Origin: an uncultured Collinsella sp.
GTDB lineage: Bacteria; Actinomycetota; Coriobacteriia; Coriobacteriales; Coriobacteriaceae
Assembly: GCA_900762015.1 (NCBI GenBank)
Contig: CAAFEX010000028.1
Location: 1-7,351, forward strand
Length of the DNA stretch: 7,351 nt
Direction of reading: 5' to 3'
Below are positions 6,169-7,351 of this stretch, piece after piece. The translations under genes were made by a program, and so were the position numbers. The notes under the pieces were generated by a model that was not told where the DNA came from, did no database searches, and was given only the letters and a program-made list of their open reading frames with translations. The stretch's first letter is position 1. Each line of letters begins with the position of its first letter.

Positions 6169-6196
6169 GTTCTATCGAACAAATACTTAAGATTTG
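6169..6196. promoter_or_regulatory. Two adjacent palindromes upstream of the nuclease gene; possible regulatory site
   Basis: GTTC-tatc-GAAC (6169-6180) abuts CAAAT-acttaag-ATTTG (6180-6196), sharing base 6180. They lie in the AT-rich part of the 119-base gap between the LacI stop and the nuclease start, about 60 bases upstream of the nuclease ATG, where its promoter would be expected. I found no well-spaced promoter boxes on the - strand. Neither palindrome has the central CG usual for LacI-family operators, so the neighbouring regulator is not clearly implicated. Confidence 0.25.
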
Positions 6197-6229
6197 GGAT
6201 AGACGCTACTGATTAATTTGTCCCGCGGT

Positions 6230-7240
6230 CTAGATCGAGGTGGAGTCGAGCCAGTTGAGCTTGCACTCGAGAATGCGCTGCTCGCCGGGTTGGCTGCTGC
6301 CGTCAAGTAGGGCGAGCAGCATCTCGGCTGCTTCGCGACCTTCCTGGTCGACGGGCTCGATGATGGTGGAGACGGTCGGCGTGGTGAGGTTGGTCCAGTC
6401 TTCGCAGTTGAGTCCCAAAAGACCTATTTGCTGCGGAAGTAGATGGGCCATGGGCTGGAGGGCCTTGTAGACACGGGGAAGTGCCCATTGGTTTTGTACG
6501 AAGATGAGTGTGCGCTTGGCGGGGTTGAACTTGTATTTAAAGTATTCGGTGAGCTCGTTGATTGACGGCTTGTTGTGATCGATGGGGATGGCTTTGTAGA
6601 GCTGTCCGTTCGCTGCCAGCGCCTCGGCATACCCCTGAAAACGCTCCATGCGGGTGCGCATCTCGGTCATGTTGGCGGCAATGGAAAAGAAATCTTCGTA
6701 GCCGCCGTCGAGGAGTGCCTGCGTGGCGTTGTACACGCCGTCGTAAAGGTTGGTTTTGATCCAGCTGGTACCTGGGCTATAGATGGCCGCATCGAAAAAG
6801 ACGACCGGCTTGCCGGCGCGTCTAATGCGGTCGTGCACGGCTTTGAAGTTTGCCGTGGGCTGGATAATAAAGCCATCGACGCCCAGCGAGAGCATCTTGT
6901 CGACGTACATGAGCTCGGTCTCGGGGTTAAAGTTGCTCGTGCAAACGACCGTCTGGTAGCCCGCGGGGAGCATGACCTGCTCCATGCCATTGAGAACGAG
7001 CCCCGCCCATTTGTTGGTGTTATCCAAAATGATGATGGCGATGACGTGGGTCTGCTTGCCGGTGAGCGTTTGCGCTTGGGCGTTGGGAACGTATCCGAGT
7101 TCCTTAATGACGCGCGCAATCTTTGTCTGCGTCTTCTCGCTAAGCTTTTCTCGTTTGTCGTTGAGGTAATACGAGACGCTTGCCGTCGAGGTTCCCGCCT
7201 CTCGAGCGACGTCTGCAATCGTAACGCGCTGTTTTGCCAC
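6230..7240 (-). CDS. LacI/GalR-family transcriptional regulator
   Basis: This is a 336-residue DNA-binding regulator with the family's standard length. The N-terminal helix-turn-helix (about residues 6-27: VTIADVAREAGTSTASVSYYLN) is followed by a third helix and the hinge helix (about 52-60, NAQAQTL, with the Leu that usually inserts into the operator). A periplasmic-binding-like ligand domain fills the remainder: HVIAIIILDNTNKW, then GVDGFIIQPT, KPVVFFDA, and near the C-terminus IGLLGLNCEDWTNLTTPTVSTIIEP, all typical positions. The recognition segment reads SVSYYLN rather than the common TVSRVLN. The start is GTG (7238-7240) with AAGGAG (7246-7251) at five bases; an ATG at 7274-7276 would add 12 residues and lacks such a site. 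No sugar transport or catabolic gene lies in the window, so the effector, presumably a carbohydrate, is unknown. It may regulate itself or genes beyond the right edge. Bases 7241-7351 contain its upstream region and no other gene. Confidence 0.9.
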   Translation of the reverse strand: MAKQRVTIADVAREAGTSTASVSYYLNDKREKLSEKTQTKIARVIKELGYVPNAQAQTLTGKQTHVIAIIILDNTNKWAGLVLNGMEQVMLPAGYQTVVCTSNFNPETELMYVDKMLSLGVDGFIIQPTANFKAVHDRIRRAGKPVVFFDAAIYSPGTSWIKTNLYDGVYNATQALLDGGYEDFFSIAANMTEMRTRMERFQGYAEALAANGQLYKAIPIDHNKPSINELTEYFKYKFNPAKRTLIFVQNQWALPRVYKALQPMAHLLPQQIGLLGLNCEDWTNLTTPTVSTIIEPVDQEGREAAEMLLALLDGSSQPGEQRILECKLNWLDSTSI

Positions 7241-7351
7241 AGCGACTCCTTCCGACAGATGAGCATTTTCCAACATGATGACTTTGAGTCTTGGTGAGGG
7301 ATGCGCTTCGGTGAGCGACCTTTTCCTTTCATATGAGTATGCAACAAATGC

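Overview
The window is a high-GC bacterial chromosome segment. I infer a member of the Coriobacteriia, most likely Collinsella or a close relative. The basis is the combination of GC-rich coding, strong AGGAGG-type ribosome binding sites, a twin-arginine lipoprotein substrate-binding protein, an EF-G-like protein and a secreted NRCH-type nuclease. This is judgement from sequence style, not from a database search.

Layout. Bases 1-113 can fold into one long nested rod and look like the remainder of a structured RNA cut by the left edge; I cannot name its family. A sigma-70-like promoter (137-165) and a near-perfect 20-bp palindromic operator candidate (184-203) follow. They precede a three-gene polar amino acid ABC importer on the + strand: Tat-type lipoprotein binding protein (222-1082), permease (1234-1887) and ATPase (1880-2644), closed by a strong terminator (2677-2714). 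Between the binding protein and the permease lies a 107-bp imperfect palindrome (1081-1187). It begins inside the stop codon of the first gene and resembles a dispersed palindromic repeat or small non-autonomous element.

After a 240-base leader comes a 691-residue elongation factor G paralogue (2955-5030, +). It has all five EF-G domains, but two of its guanine-nucleotide motifs are degenerate. It ends at another strong terminator (5065-5100).

The right part is on the - strand. A LacI-family regulator (6230-7240) lies upstream of a secreted DNA/RNA non-specific endonuclease (5145-6110), which converges on the EF-G-like gene. The 119 bases between regulator and nuclease hold two adjacent small palindromes.

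How the genes work together: only the ABC transporter genes form an obvious functional unit. The binding protein captures an amino acid outside the membrane, and the permease and ATPase dimers move it in. The EF-G-like gene, nuclease and LacI regulator look like separate transcription units. No complete novel system is evident. The best candidates for something undescribed are the two long palindromic/rod structures and the degenerate EF-G-like GTPase.
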